From Nipponacmea schrenckii (Eukaryota > Mollusca > Gastropoda > Lottiidae), in contig JAUJPP010000003.1 of assembly GCA_030562195.1 (NCBI GenBank), positions 48,552,602 to 48,616,601 on the forward strand: a stretch of 64,000 nucleotides of DNA, written 5' to 3'. The position numbers and the translations under genes were made by a program. Positions 40,597 to 53,440 of the stretch are shown piece by piece (position 1 is the first letter of the stretch; every line of letters starts with the position of its first letter). The notes beneath the pieces were generated by a model. That model searched no databases and was not told the origin of the DNA. It saw nothing but the letters and a program-made list of their open reading frames with translations.

Positions 40597-40836
40597 ATGA
40601 GAATGAATACCAAAGTTGTATTCCTAACTCTGATGATTTTACTGGTTGTTTTGCCCCAGGAAGTGTCGGCATGGGGTTGGAGAGAGGTCAAACATGTTGT
40701 CATCTGTCAAAAAACATTCGGGTTGATCTGTAAGCGGGATGTTGGGCTTGATACCATTAAAACGTTCAATGAAAAGGTAGGGAACCATTGCAAACCAAAT
40801 TCACAGCATTCAAGTGCCATGAACTCTTTCAAGTGA
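40597..40836 (+). CDS. Candidate small secreted peptide, 79 residues
   Basis: I do not recognise this gene. The product starts with a typical signal peptide: MRMNTK, a hydrophobic core VVFLTLMILLVVL, then a likely cleavage after VSA. The predicted mature peptide is about 54 residues with three Cys (VVIC, LIC, GNHC), an aromatic start WGW, and a net basic character. Coding support comes from the signal peptide, an acceptor-like ttttttcag seven bases before the ATG, and an AATAAA at 40840-40845, four bases after the stop. A GTAGGG after NEK (40777) could be a donor, so the tail may be replaced by another exon. A secreted defence or regulatory peptide is possible, but this is only a guess from size and charge. 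Confidence 0.5.
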   Translation: MRMNTKVVFLTLMILLVVLPQEVSAWGWREVKHVVICQKTFGLICKRDVGLDTIKTFNEKVGNHCKPNSQHSSAMNSFK

Positions 40837-40859
40837 AGTAATAAAATGACCATTTATCA

Positions 40860-43254
40860 TTAGCTTTTTAGTCCAGCATTCGTTAAAGAATTCTAAGTTG
40901 GCTCCATTTGTACCATTCCCTCCCGACATATGTTTTAGTGTAAGCTCGTGCTAACTTGACCAGATTATAGCATTTCTGCATGTCAGAAATAGAATTTAAA
41001 CCAAAAGTCGTTGCGATTCAAATTTCCTTCATTGGATCACTGGTGAAAACGAAAAAGAGCTAACTAGATTTTAAGCTCGATTCAGCAGTTATCTTATTTT
41101 TTTTTTTATATCAAACAACATCTCCGATAAAATGTTGTCAAAGTTATCGATGCAATTAATCTATTGATATCACTCTGTACTCTTTATTCAGGATTTATTA
41201 GAATCGTAGAAGTCAATCACTTAATGGACTGCAATCTTAGAAAGAAGAAGAAAAAATTAACAGTTAATAAATCATTACTATTATATAGTGTAATATCTTG
41301 TTTACCTGATTTCCCAACTCAATGATGTAGATCCGAAATTGTTTAAACAGGCGAAATAATTCAGTTTTTCTACATAATTGTACATATCTTGTACATATAG
41401 CTTAAAGTGGTGAAACATACTGGATATTTGTCCACTTTCAGAAAAAAATTCAACTTCTTGTTCTCATGCCAAAGTTGCCAATTACCATAGTAAGGGAAAT
41501 AACTCTGTATTTCTTATATGACATTTAAACAACAATGGAGTCTAAATCGCCATACCATTCATTCATCTAACAACTTTGCAATTGATTAGTCACACATTTC
41601 ATCAGTCAAGTGGAAGATTAAAGTCAGCCATGTTCCATTTGTTCTTTGTTAGCCACGTGAACTACCAGTCAAAAAAAAAAAAAAAAGAATTCGAAGTGGA
41701 ATAATTTCTTTGAATTACCCAAGCTTTTTTTACCCCACATACAGTATTTTTACGTGAAATATCTATTTGAAACACTAATTAATGAATTAGTAAGATTGAT
41801 TTAATTCTAAACAATGCGGGGTGTTCTTAACAAAGGGTTGAACGTACAATGTAGTACACTTTTATTACCCAAATTTATATAAACTTAACACCGAAATCTT
41901 GCGAATTGTGTCTCTGAACGTATTTAAAATAAATAAATGCATAATTATTGTTAACCAATGAGAGTGGGCCATGATAAAGCCAAACACAAAAACAAGGTTA
42001 AACTGTTAAATTAACCATTAGTAGTTCCACTTTTAATTAACTCTTTTGACACAAATTCAGAATATATATATATTCAGATATAATCTACAATGTTTTTGAC
42101 AATGAAAATTGGACATACTTCCCCTTTGCTCAGTGCTTATAAGTATTACTTTCGTAATGTGCCAATGGCCTTATTTTGAATACTTACAAATAATTCAGGT
42201 GGGATAGAAAAGGTTATTTCCCTTAATACATAAAATATAAATTATACAACACACATTAATAAATAAAAAATGATGATAAATATTCGAGTAAAAGTGTTCC
42301 GTATTGGTAGGACAGATATTAATTTTCTTCTAAATTGTACTAGAATTTATTTTACTCGCGTAATATAAACTAATTTCAACAATGGGTATCTGAACGACTC
42401 AACTAACGTGACAGACTGCGCAACTGTTATAAGAATTTGAACAAAACGAATGAAATCTATGACTGAATAAAGGTGGGAGAGAATACATCTGTTTTTCTAT
42501 TGAAATATCAAACTACTTTGTCAATACATTAAAATTAATTATTAAACATATTGTCCTCACAATATCTCTTTTATCTGCCCGCCTAATCCACAAGCACATG
42601 ACAATGATACCAGCAGACGACAAAAGATTTTCCCGCCGATTCTTCACGCCGGGAAATACCACTGAATATGGAAACAATGAAAATTTTATTGTCATTCAAG
42701 TAGAAGCAGAGCCTATTATAGTCTCTGGTAGAAGTAAGCCTTATATTGCAATATTTGTAGGATTTTTTTTTACAAGGAAATAACTTTAATCAAACAGGCA
42801 TTTTTCCTAATTAAATATTACGACGGCAATGATCGCTTTAAGACATAATATGCAGGCCATTTTTACATGGTATAACTTATGAACTATATTACTCACAATC
42901 TAATTTACTTACATGGGTATCAACTTGTCCCGTTTAAGCTCTTTTTGTATATAAAGTAGTTTATTTAGTAATCGCTACGATAATCAAAGCATGGACATGC
43001 TTGATATGATTTGGAATGCCGCAGGCGTCTCGTGCAGGGATGATTTGCGAACATCTGAGGTCATTCTTGCCAGCAATCTCGTAAATGTACATGATGGTTA
43101 GGTTTATTTGACGAAATCGTTTACTACCTTTTGTTCACCGGGAAGATCGTTTATTTGACAAGCGATTATATGTAGTTGAATAAAAGATAAACAAGCTTTT
43201 TTATACGTCCACATTATAATGTGGTCCGTAAATCCACAATTGACATGTGAACGC
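40860..43254. other. No further gene seen; old repeat at 41530-41820
   Basis: AT-rich DNA. The part at 41530-41820 (aatggagtctaaat, aattaatgaattagtaag, taaacaatgcgg) is a diverged relative of the repeat in the UBE2D introns and of 48880-49055. A 60-codon overlapping pair of frames at 42513-42783 has no recognisable product. Confidence 0.5.
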
Positions 43255-43640
43255 GATAGCGACTACAGTTTTCATCGGATTTGAATGGAATTTGCTGTGA
43301 CCATTTATATTGATGAGATCTTGGATGCGTGCAATATTGTCGATTTTTCAAGGAACGATTTTTGAGTTATTTCCCCTGACTTACTCAAACTGCGTCAATA
43401 TTTGCTTGGAATGCTATAGATATCTGATTTGAATGGAATTTGATGTAATCATTGATATTGACAATATCTTGGACAAGATCGATATTGGCAAGTTTTCGAT
43501 TGACAGTTTTTGAGTTATTGCCCCATGGGTTTTGAACGCTATATAGACATTTTTCATTTGACTGGAATTAAATTTGGTGTGATCATGTATATTAATGAGA
43601 ACCTGTATTTGAAAAGAAATATACTTTAAAGTGGGCGTAT
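43255..43640 (-). repeat. Array of the 'accaaatttcat' family, inverted
   Basis: Three units read on the minus strand near 43268, 43421 and 43553 (atttgaatggaattt, then gatat-ttgacaa/gatgag-atcttgg). The third unit contains the left breakpoint of the 1.56-kb duplication. Confidence 0.75.
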
Positions 43641-45131
43641 CTTGCAAGGTAACCACTTGTTAAATCTAGGTTCATTCTAAGACTTAGTATTCCTTTAAGA
43701 AATTTTAGAACTCCCAACATTTACTTTCAATGAATTTAATTATTAAGAACTAAATCATTACATTATATTCTAAAAAGGTCCAGATTACTTCAGACTATTC
43801 TACACTCCTATATTTGAATAAAAAAAACATTCCATACTCTTTAATCCGAATTAAAAATATATATATATATATCATTTTCAAAAAGTAGGACGTATGGCAT
43901 AAAGGATTATTTCAAATATAGATTTTTTTTTTATTAGATTTCGCGTATATCATTTGCCCCGGAGCAATTCTTATAGTTATAGATAGTACATCAATATTGT
44001 AATGACGTCATTGTAGACATCTAGCCTTTTCCTTGGGGAAAATATATCAAATATCATGTCTTCAAATGCCTGTATTTCTGATTTTATTATATAAGGCGAT
44101 AATTGCTTTTTATTCGGGGATTTCGCGCCAAATTTTGTCAATTAAGATCAATCGCGATTATGCGTGAATTTGTGTACATTTGAGGTACATTTTTACCGTA
44201 GATTTATACAATCTGACAATAGGTAATGGACTGTCGTAAAAATGAGACTACAATAAAAAATAATTGATATTTTCTTTTTAAATATAGTTCTCAATAGACT
44301 ACATCAATTGTAGAGCAATTATATATAAAAATAATATTATAGTCTGTCATTCATATAATTGAATTATGAATATAACACATGATACACGTATAGTGGATGA
44401 CTGTACGCAGGTGTAATTGCTTTGTTAATTATTTCTCTTGTAACCTCTATCTAACCCTAATGACGTCATTAGTAATCACGATTTTTATGAATGAACATGT
44501 TTATGAATGATTGACATGGTAACTATGACGTAGTAACGGTCACTATAATGATGAATGGAGGATGACCAATTGTATTTGTGTTTTGACCGAGATGAAAGGT
44601 GTAATCTGTGACCAGAGATGATAATCTATTTCTTTTATCGTTCTCTCAAGACTGAGGTACATTGAAATTTGAAATCCAGTGTTTTCAAATAACTTGAAAT
44701 TTAATTTAGTAGATAGACAGGCTTAATTATTTTTTAGTTAACAGTTTGTTAGTGAAATACCTCAGACAACTGCATGTAGTTAAATTACTGGTAATTACAT
44801 TCTGTTACCTTGAAATATTAGTGTTAAAATTATGAATTATTGAAACCTTGGAAATAAAGAGTTAATTTTTATCTAATAGGGCCTACCCCATATCGCGATA
44901 CATATCGTATCGAGACCCTTGTACCGCGATACGTATCGAATCGTATCACTATTTGAGGGACCACTTAAGTAATTCTTTGTAAAATTGAATCAATTTGGTG
45001 CATTCTAAAACATAATTTTCAAGGAGGGCAAATGCATAGAACAATTATATAATAAATAATTAAACTCTATTTCCGGCATTTGATAGAGCGTTACATGCAG
45101 ATACCACATCTTGCACTTTATTTATCACTTT
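43577..45131. repeat. 1.56-kb tandem duplication, copy 1
   Basis: Nearly identical to 45132-46680; the offset grows from 1555 at the left to 1559 at the right because of small indels, mainly in the AT run near 43855-43873. Only a few substitutions are visible over 1.5 kb. Contents: two TGACGTCA/GACGTCATT sites, an atatcgcgatacatatcg block of the type found in hAT ends (near 44890), and no long open frame. Confidence 0.97.
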
Positions 45132-46680
45132 ATGTGATCATGTATATTAATGAGAACCTGTATTTGAAAAGAAATATACTTTAAAGTGGGCGTATCTTGC
45201 AAGGTAACCACTTGTTAAATCTAGGTTCATTCTAAGACTTAGTATTCCTTTAAGAAATTTTAGAACTCCCAACATTTACTTTCAATGAATTTAATTATTA
45301 AGAACTAAATCATTACAGTATATTCTAAAAAGGTCCAGATTACTTCAGACTATTCTACACTCCTATATTTGAATAAAAAAACATTCCATACTCTTTAATC
45401 CGAATTAAAAAAATATATATATATATATATATCATTTTCAAAAAGTAGGACGTATGGCATAAAGGATTATTTCAAATATAGATTTTTTTTTATTAGATTT
45501 CGCGTATATCATTTGCCCCGGAGCAATTCTTATAGTTATAGATAGTACATCAATATTGTAATGACGTCATTGTAGACATCTAGCCTTTTCCTTGGGGAAA
45601 ATATATCAAATATCATGTCTTCAAATGCCTGTATTTCTGATTTTATTATATAAGGCGATAATTGCTTTTTATTCGGTGATTTCGCGCCAAATTTTGTCAA
45701 TTAAGATCAATCGCGATTATGCGTGAATTTGTGTACATTTGAGGTACATTTTTACCGTAGATTTATACAATCTGACAATAGGTAACGGACTGTCGTAAAA
45801 ATGAGACTACAATAAAAAATAATTGATATTTTCTTTTTAAATATAGTTCTCAATAGACTACATCAATTGTAGAGCAATTATATATAAAAATAATATTATA
45901 GTCTGTCATTCATATAATTGAATTATGAATATAACACATGATACACGTATAGTGGATGACTGTACGCAGGTGTAATTGCTTTGTTAATTATTTCTCTTGT
46001 AACCTCTATCTAACCCTAATGACGTCATTAGTAATCACGATTTTTATGAATGAACATGTTTATGAATGATTGACATGGTAACTATGACGTAGTAACGGTC
46101 ACTATAATGATGAATGGAGGATGACCAATTGTATTTGTGTTTTGACCGAGATGAAAGGTGTAATCTGTGACCAGAGATGATAATCTATTTCTTTTATCGT
46201 TCTCTCAAGACTGAGGTACATTGAAATTTGAAATCCAGTGTTTTCAAATAACTTGAAATTTAATTTAGTAGATAGACAGGCTTAATTATTTTTTAGTTAA
46301 CAGTTTGTTAGTGAAATACCTCAGACAACTGCATGTAGTTAAATTACTGGTAATTACATTCTGTTACCTTGAAATATTAGTGTTAAAATTATGAATTATT
46401 GAAACCTTGGAAATAAAGAGTTAATTTTTATCTAATAGGGCCTACCCCATATCGCGATACATATCGTATCGAGACCCTTGTACCGCGATACGTATCGAAT
46501 CGTATCACTATTTGAGGGACCACTTAAGTAATTCTTTGTAAAATTGAATCAATTTGGTGCATTCTAAAACATAATTTTCAAGGAGGGCAAATGCATAGAA
46601 CAATTATATAATAAATAATTAAACTCTATTTCCGGCATTTGATAGAGCGTTACATGCAGATACCACATCTTGCACTTTAT
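45132..46680. repeat. 1.56-kb tandem duplication, copy 2
   Basis: Second copy, head to tail. Its AT run (45413-45434) is longer than in copy 1. Copy 1 ends with an extra ~11 bases (tttatcacttt) before copy 2 begins. After copy 2 the sequence becomes unique at atgcacgtgcac. Confidence 0.97.
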
Positions 46681-48154
46681 ATGCACGTGCACTGTGATAT
46701 GTCAATAACCCAAGTGCGACATCACAGGCCATTATAATCGGTTCCATGTTGAATGTGATAGTCAGGATAACAGCAGAAGCGGAACCAACCCTCTGACACG
46801 TGACTTATGCCAGGTACAATGAAGAATACATGAATAGAAGGATTAAGTCTGTTAATGATTATTTTCTGAGGATAACCGTGTGATACAGAGCAATCAATGC
46901 TTAGTTGTCTCACCTTTGGCATTTATAAATAATGTTTAAACTAGGTAATATATACATGGATATTTGACTGAATGTCTTCTCATTTCACCACTTCCCATTA
47001 GCTACCTCCTAAATCTCTGTTTATTTATCTCTTATCCATTTCATCCTTTCACATTTATCCCTAATCCATTTCATCCTTTCACAGTTTCGAAGACAATTTA
47101 ACGAAACACTCTTTGTATTTCAGATTCCATTGTTCTGAGACCTGTGGACAGGTAACACTTGACCTTTGTACTCGGCGGTACATACATACATTAGTATGAT
47201 TAGTAGTAGAATTTTTCTATCCGAAGCACAGTCCGTATTAGGCTTACACTTGATCGTTTCTACCTGACAACATTCAAGATAGCCATCCGAGGCTTGAATA
47301 GAGGTGGGGGTTTCGGACTATCCTGTCACTCGACTTTAATTGTTCAAACTGTTACTGCGCAATTTATTGGTATTATTATAATTATTTATAATACAAATTC
47401 CATCTAGCCTACATTAAATGCATATAGTCAAGAAATTTCATTGTAAAAGCTCGATAAATAGGCACTGTACTCTGTACTGTACAACCATCAGTAAAAAGCA
47501 GTACCAATTAAAATATAAGTATTTTTTCAAAAACGTGACAAAAAGATTTTGTTTTTTATATTAATGAACTATTTTATGTTCCTGGTCCATAATATTTTAA
47601 CTCATTATTTCTGGTAGGTCAATACTCCGAAGAATTACCAAGTACAAGAGGGGAAAATAATTTACTGGTGCTAGCCCACAGGCTAGTTTTGATAAAATTG
47701 ATATATTACGACGATTCACCCTTTTACTCTCTATCACATACCTTTTTTTTTGAATATACATGTAATAGGAAATAAAGCCCATGAAAAGCTATCCCCAGAA
47801 TATTAGAATTTATGATCTTTATATTAGAAATATATAAAAAGGCTTTTATGTTAATATATATTTGGTTGTATGCAAAATAACATAGATATAATTTCTTAAC
47901 AATTAATAAACCATTATTGCTAAAAATCGCAGCCTACATTGGTTTCACAACACTATACATAATCATACCGACATCAAAATATTTACGTAAACCATTTAAT
48001 TAGTTTAAGCGTTGGAAACAGAAAATTTCGGACTACCAAGGCTGAACGAAAAGACTCTTATTACGAAAAGACCCTATCTCACATGCACGTGCGCACGCAT
48101 CCAATTTTGTACTCTGTATGGACTTAGTCCATTAATTCATTTGCCATCTATTTC
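46681..48154. other. No gene seen
   Basis: Unique-looking AT-rich DNA. A short local duplication near 47030-47080 repeats catttcatcctttcaca. Confidence 0.5.
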
Positions 48155-48550
48155 CATGTTAAATCACAAAATTCAACCTTCTAGAACTTTTTCCAGAAAT
48201 CTCGTTGAAAACTTTCTTATATGTCAAATGAAAGCCAGGCCAATACTTGGTTTCTGTACAAAAATCCAATATAGCATTACCGTGAAAATTTTGAACTAAA
48301 CAAATGGAAAGTAAACCACTACATTTTATCAACATCCGCTTGACTGTCACTGCACACAAAACCACTATTTTTAGAAATAACCTTCCGCCAATTAAATTTC
48401 TCATTATCTCAGAAATCCTGAAAAAAAAATGCAATTTCAGACATCAAATTTCAAAAATTAGTCAAAAATGGGCATGCAAAAACCCCCAAAGGAAGGGAGA
48501 AAGAGTATTTCTAAAAATAGATACAATCATTAGCATAAAATGTTTTACTG
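48155..48550 (+). repeat. Dispersed repeat, partner of 1310-1715
   Basis: Same landmarks and order as the copy at 1310-1715 (caaaattcaacctt, atcaacatccgc, tgtcactgcacacaaaa, cattagcataaaatgtttt). The open frames of 91-124 codons on both strands here are by-products of the repeat. Confidence 0.7.
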
Positions 48551-48879
48551 GACTGAGTCCGTATAATAAATTCATTCTCAAAAATCCATCGAATGAGTTA
48601 GTTGTCTTTATTTTCACCTCTCCCCATCCCTTCAGTCGAAGGCCACGTCAACTTCGAAAACATAATATATATTCTTGAAATAGATGGCTAATACTTATAT
48701 CAATCGAAAGGTATCAAAAGTAGAGATATTCTAAAGATCGGGGAAAATATTATAGTTAGTCTCACAAGTTCCTAATTAAGTCGTAATTAGCGTGATTACG
48801 AAAGAAATTTTCCTCGTTCCACCAGGACAAGAAACATTGTTAGGTCTCGAAATTTCATGCAAACTTAATATATTTCTTT

Positions 48880-49060
48880 GATTCGTGAACAAACATGGTT
48901 TTAAATTAACGTTTCCAAGTGGAAATATTTCTTAGAATTATACAAGCTTTTAAATGCCCACATAAGATTTTAATGCTTGGAATGTTGAATTTGAAACACC
49001 GATTAATCAATTAGTAAGCTTTATTTGACCCTAAACAATGCGAGTTTGCATCTTTGAGTA
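48880..49060 (+). repeat. Relative of the UBE2D intron repeat
   Basis: Shares gtgaacaaacatgg, a 'cccacata' block and gattaatcaattagtaag with 15295-15450. Considerably diverged elsewhere. Confidence 0.55.
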
Positions 49061-49555
49061 AAAACTTTCAGATTAGTTGAGGGACACATACATGTACTTC
49101 TAGAATTCGCTTTAAAGTTTCATATATTTGAGTCACAAACATTTCCAACTTAAGTCAGAATGTCGCTTTAATCAACGTGTTACTTGGCTGAGTTAGTTAG
49201 TGTTATCTAGTACAACAAGATGTGACAGGAAAATGAGAAAACACAATGCAAAAATGCCTCAATATATAAATATATGACAAACTAAATGTTAAAAATGAAT
49301 AATTTAGGTTTATTTTAGTGAATAGCTTGTGAAAAAAACAATAGTATTATAAACAATTATAAACAAAATTTTGTCAGTCATTCCACCAGTATGCTTTAAC
49401 CCCTGCCCACCATGCGCTTGAAATAAGCATGTAAAAATATAAATATAAGAACACGGTTGGCACAAGTTGAGTATACGTTAGACCGTCGTTATAGAACTGC
49501 CATCATCACATTATCTATTCGTTAGACACACGTTCATTATACGCTTCTCTAACGC

Positions 49556-49860
49556 TAGGTTTCCCGACACACTCAATATCAACGTATGAGGAGCGTACTT
49601 GACGTATGAGTAACGTATCCTCATCAGACTAGCGTGTTCAGCTTATGGGAACGTATGAGGAGCGTAAAATTCATACGTCGGCATACGCTGAAATTTTTCG
49701 TGCATGTTCAAACGGTTTTTTGGCCGTCAACAAAAACGTCGTAGAAACGTATTCCAGTGTACCTCTAGCGTGTTTCTGCGTGTGTCAGCGTATGTCCAAA
49801 AAGTCCATACTTTCTTCATAGACATACGCTGGTTTTAAACGCGAGTGTGACAGAGCCTTA
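49556..49860. mobile_element. Candidate MITE rich in cgtatg/acgc
   Basis: The right end reads cgcgagtgtgacagagcct; its complement, aggctctgtcacactcgcg, roughly matches the left end aggtttcccgacacactc. The interior has repeated acgtatgaggagcgta, tacgtc and catacgct in both orientations. No coding capacity and no clear target duplication. Confidence 0.4.
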
Positions 49861-52800
49861 GCCAAAACAGCGGCAATGTAGCCAGCTCTAACTGCGCTAT
49901 TATAATCTTCACAAAAGTGGTGTGCTTATGCTATACGCTATAAGGTGCTACTGGGCCTTAAAAAATGTATAAACATTTCTATGAAACTATTGGTAACGCG
50001 TATGTAGACGTATAAGTATATTTTGGAAAGCCATAAAACTTAGTCTGAATGTGGTTTTCTTTACAGTATGGAAATTGGCACCAGACATTTATTTTATTTT
50101 ATTTCCTGTAAACATTACACTCTACCCCTTATTCTGGTATTTTTTTTAGTAAGACACGCCTTCATTAAGCTCTGTTGTAGTCTAAGATTCAGGTTGATTG
50201 CAATTAAAGGCCCTGTGACACCATTTGATAAGTTTAAGTCGCAATATAATTATTTAGAGGTATTCACTGACTTCGATTCAAACTTCGCTAAAACTAAAAA
50301 ATCAATCAACTTTTTGGAATGAAGAGAAACATTATTTTGTTTCATTACTATTCATTTTATCCTTCTGCAATGAAGACATACATTTTGTAATAAACATTTA
50401 GTTTTTTCTTGTGAGATGGTCTATGAAGACGCGGTATTGAGACTTATTATTTTGATTTATTTTGATGTCATATAGCTGACTGGTGTGTCCCAGATGCCAT
50501 ATAAGGAGTCAAAACTATATTGTCGTCTGCAAACTTAGTCATTCTTCACAAACATTGATGACGTATCGATGTGTAATGCAGTTTTCTATTTTCCAAGTTT
50601 TGTTCTCGTTCCCTTTTGGAATTGATTAGTCAGAAATTAATCATCGAATTCCTGACCGATGAGCATTTTGAAAGTCATACCATTGTCGATGATTGTTTTA
50701 ATGAGGCACAAACGAGTAAATAAGCGTTTACTAGAGCATTGAAAATGTGTTTTCATCAGCTTTACAGCAAAACATGAATTTAGCTCTTTTATTATTCCAT
50801 TACAAGTTATATATTATAGTTGCATTACTTGAATAAGTAAATATTTGAATCGCTGACAAAACATAGGGCAGTATGTTTGGTTTTTTACCCATGTAATTGA
50901 ACAACCTCATTCTTCACAATTTACGGATTTCACATGGGATATATTGAATATGATAACCCGAATCAAATTATAAATAAAATCAAGTTTTACAGACTGAATA
51001 AATCACTGGCCTGGACTTTTCTTTATCACAAAGCCTTTCATACGAAACTACACATGGAAATAAAACACACCAACAATGTTCATAAAGCTATTTTGATTAA
51101 CTAAAGTCGAAGTTGTAATATTTCAACAAAGTCTTCAAATCAGCAATTTTCTGAAACTTTAAAATATTACTTGAAATTGGCATATTACCGGCTTGTTCAC
51201 GATTTGACTTATTGAGAGATTCACAATGGGGGTGTTATTTCCATGAAAGTTTCGTATGCTACCCTTTCATATATTGACATGTTAATTTTTGTACGACATT
51301 TACAAGTAGAACGTGCATGACAGCATTTATGGATTAATATTGTATTAAGGTTTCAATAAATTAGATGTCTTCAACGAAATTATCCAATTATTGTTCACCT
51401 GTATTGCAAAAAACCTGTACCAAATGAAGAAATTGCATGAAAATATGTTGCGTTTCTGGAAAAGAAAAATGTTTCTACCTGTATGTTATTGCTTTAACGG
51501 ACACATTTACCGTCCTTTAACTGTTTCTAAAAGAATTAATTTTATCATGCAAAATTTCCTACTATATGTATTACAAAGTATGATGTCGTTATCCACACCT
51601 TATGTATTATGTTATAGGACTTTCCCGGACTATTGTAAGTTAATCTCTCCCATATCTTTAATCAAATGGAATATATGTGAACACGTTCAATGAAATGGAA
51701 TTGGAATTTGTCGACTGAGAAATCGGAATAAACGCAAAAAGTCATCTAGACGACGGCTTATATTAGAATTGAGTAAATTTGACTGTGGCAGATCAAATGT
51801 GCTTTAAAGCAATCAATCTGGGCCTATACTATTATTTATAATAAAGGGACAATATAGAAAATTTTTAATATAAAAAAAAAACATCGTTAATAATACTTGG
51901 TTTATAGTTTTATGGTCCTAAATGGGATTACTTTAATATTTCAGGAATAACTGACGACATACTGGGTCTCGTGACCACTTGTTGTTAGCTTACTGCGCAG
52001 TAAAGTTACTAAGATACTATATTTAAATATCCGTTTTTATTACGGCGTAAATTTTATAGTGTTGAGAAGCTAAATCTTCAGATACTCATGTCGCTTTGAC
52101 CTTGACAGGTTTCCGCATTCTATAATTCTATTAAAAGGCCGAATATACGACTACCTAGTCTGTGTAGCCTACTTCTCATATCAATTTTTTTTATTGGGAT
52201 ATTATTTACAATACCTTGTTCTGTACTACTTCACAATAAAATTTTGAACTGTGTGATGATCGAAGTAAGGTATTCAACATGTTGTGCTAAGTCAATCTGA
52301 ATTTTTTAGTAAAAAAAGGTGCTACGAAGTGACAGCTGTTGGGAGTATTGTGCAAGTTCTTCTCCATTTTTGAGAGTGAGCACGTGCAGAGAAGGAATAA
52401 ATGGCATTTTAAGTTTGTTACTATAAATAGTAGACTATGCACTCTAATCCGGATTTTGTCCCGAGTCACGCGCGTATTGTTTAAGTGTCACTACGAAGCA
52501 CGCGACCTAAATTAACCTGTCGGAAAGAGAAATGAAATGAAAAGATATCCAAAATAACAACTAATGTAAAACTTATCACAAAATTTATGAAAATCGTTCG
52601 GTAATTTTAACGAATTAGGCCGACATTTAATTATCACTGGTGGGCAATAATAATTTTAGTACACATTCTCGTAAATCACAAAATCCTTGAAAAACATTGT
52701 TCTCAACCGTGTAATTTAACTCTTGTTTCCTGTCTACACTTGCTAAATCGAGTGACACATACCTTTTTTTGTACTCAGTGATTGTATTCGGCATAAGGTT

Positions 52801-53358
52801 CTTTCAATTTTAATGATGGGCTTTTGTTATAAAATTTTATTTAAATCGACCCGTTTCAAATCACCTGGAAGCTATATAGGCCTAAACCTCCATATCCCAC
52901 GCTAAACTATGACAATCAATACAGAGCGTCTTATTAATAACACCCTAAAAATAACAAGCATTAAAAAGGTATCTTACTCATGATGATTTGGCTATTTCAC
53001 AATATTATGACAAACAGTCGATTAATTCACGTATCGACCCAGCAACAATTCACTCTTCTGTAACTAAGCATTAGTCAGTTGACTACTATAATAGGTTCTG
53101 ATTCAGAATCGCCTTGTTTGATATAATATAAATGTCAAAAAAAAAAAAGGTGAAGCTGTTAAAAATTAGATATTTACATTGCAAGGTAGCCTTGTCGATT
53201 CATTAAATCGGACTATTTTGATTTGTTTATTTCTTGAACTGACTAGTTTTCCACTTAGCAATAGCCACGGTCACAAAGTCTTGATTAAACATGGAAATTT
53301 CCCCCAGTATTTCTCCGTCGTGATAAATTAGACTACTGCAGAACGCGACGCTAGCTTG
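49861..53358. other. No gene seen
   Basis: AT-rich DNA upstream of the CBX gene. Open frames of 60-100 codons at 50068-50322 and 51391-51693 have no recognisable product and no clear splice context, and I treat them as chance. Confidence 0.5.
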
Positions 53359-53366
53359 TGACGTCA
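53359..53366 (+). promoter_or_regulatory. CRE-type site upstream of CBX
   Basis: A palindromic TGACGTCA, the full CREB/ATF consensus, 75-82 bases before the CBX start codon, in a locally less AT-rich stretch (53330-53405). Its position suits a core-promoter-proximal element. The same octamer also occurs in repeats elsewhere in the window, so function is unproven. Confidence 0.4.
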
Positions 53367-53440
53367 CTAGGTGAATTTGTATAGAACATTCTGTAAAGCG
53401 CGTGAAGGATCATAAACAATATTATAATAGTGTGAGTAAG

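Noticed and set aside
43577..46680. LTR retrotransposon with long terminal repeats
   Set aside because: The copies are adjacent with only about 11 bases between them and no gag/pol interior; a tandem duplication explains the data.
48012..48678. Open frames of 91-124 codons on both strands
   Set aside because: They overlap the dispersed repeat shared with 1310-1715, whose other copy has no corresponding frame.
50068..50322. 84-codon frame after an acceptor-like tttctttacag
   Set aside because: No partner exon, signal or family resemblance; left as chance.
53402..53440. Upstream start codon for CBX
   Set aside because: It would add 13 residues with no family counterpart; the Met at 53441 sits at the usual distance before the chromodomain.
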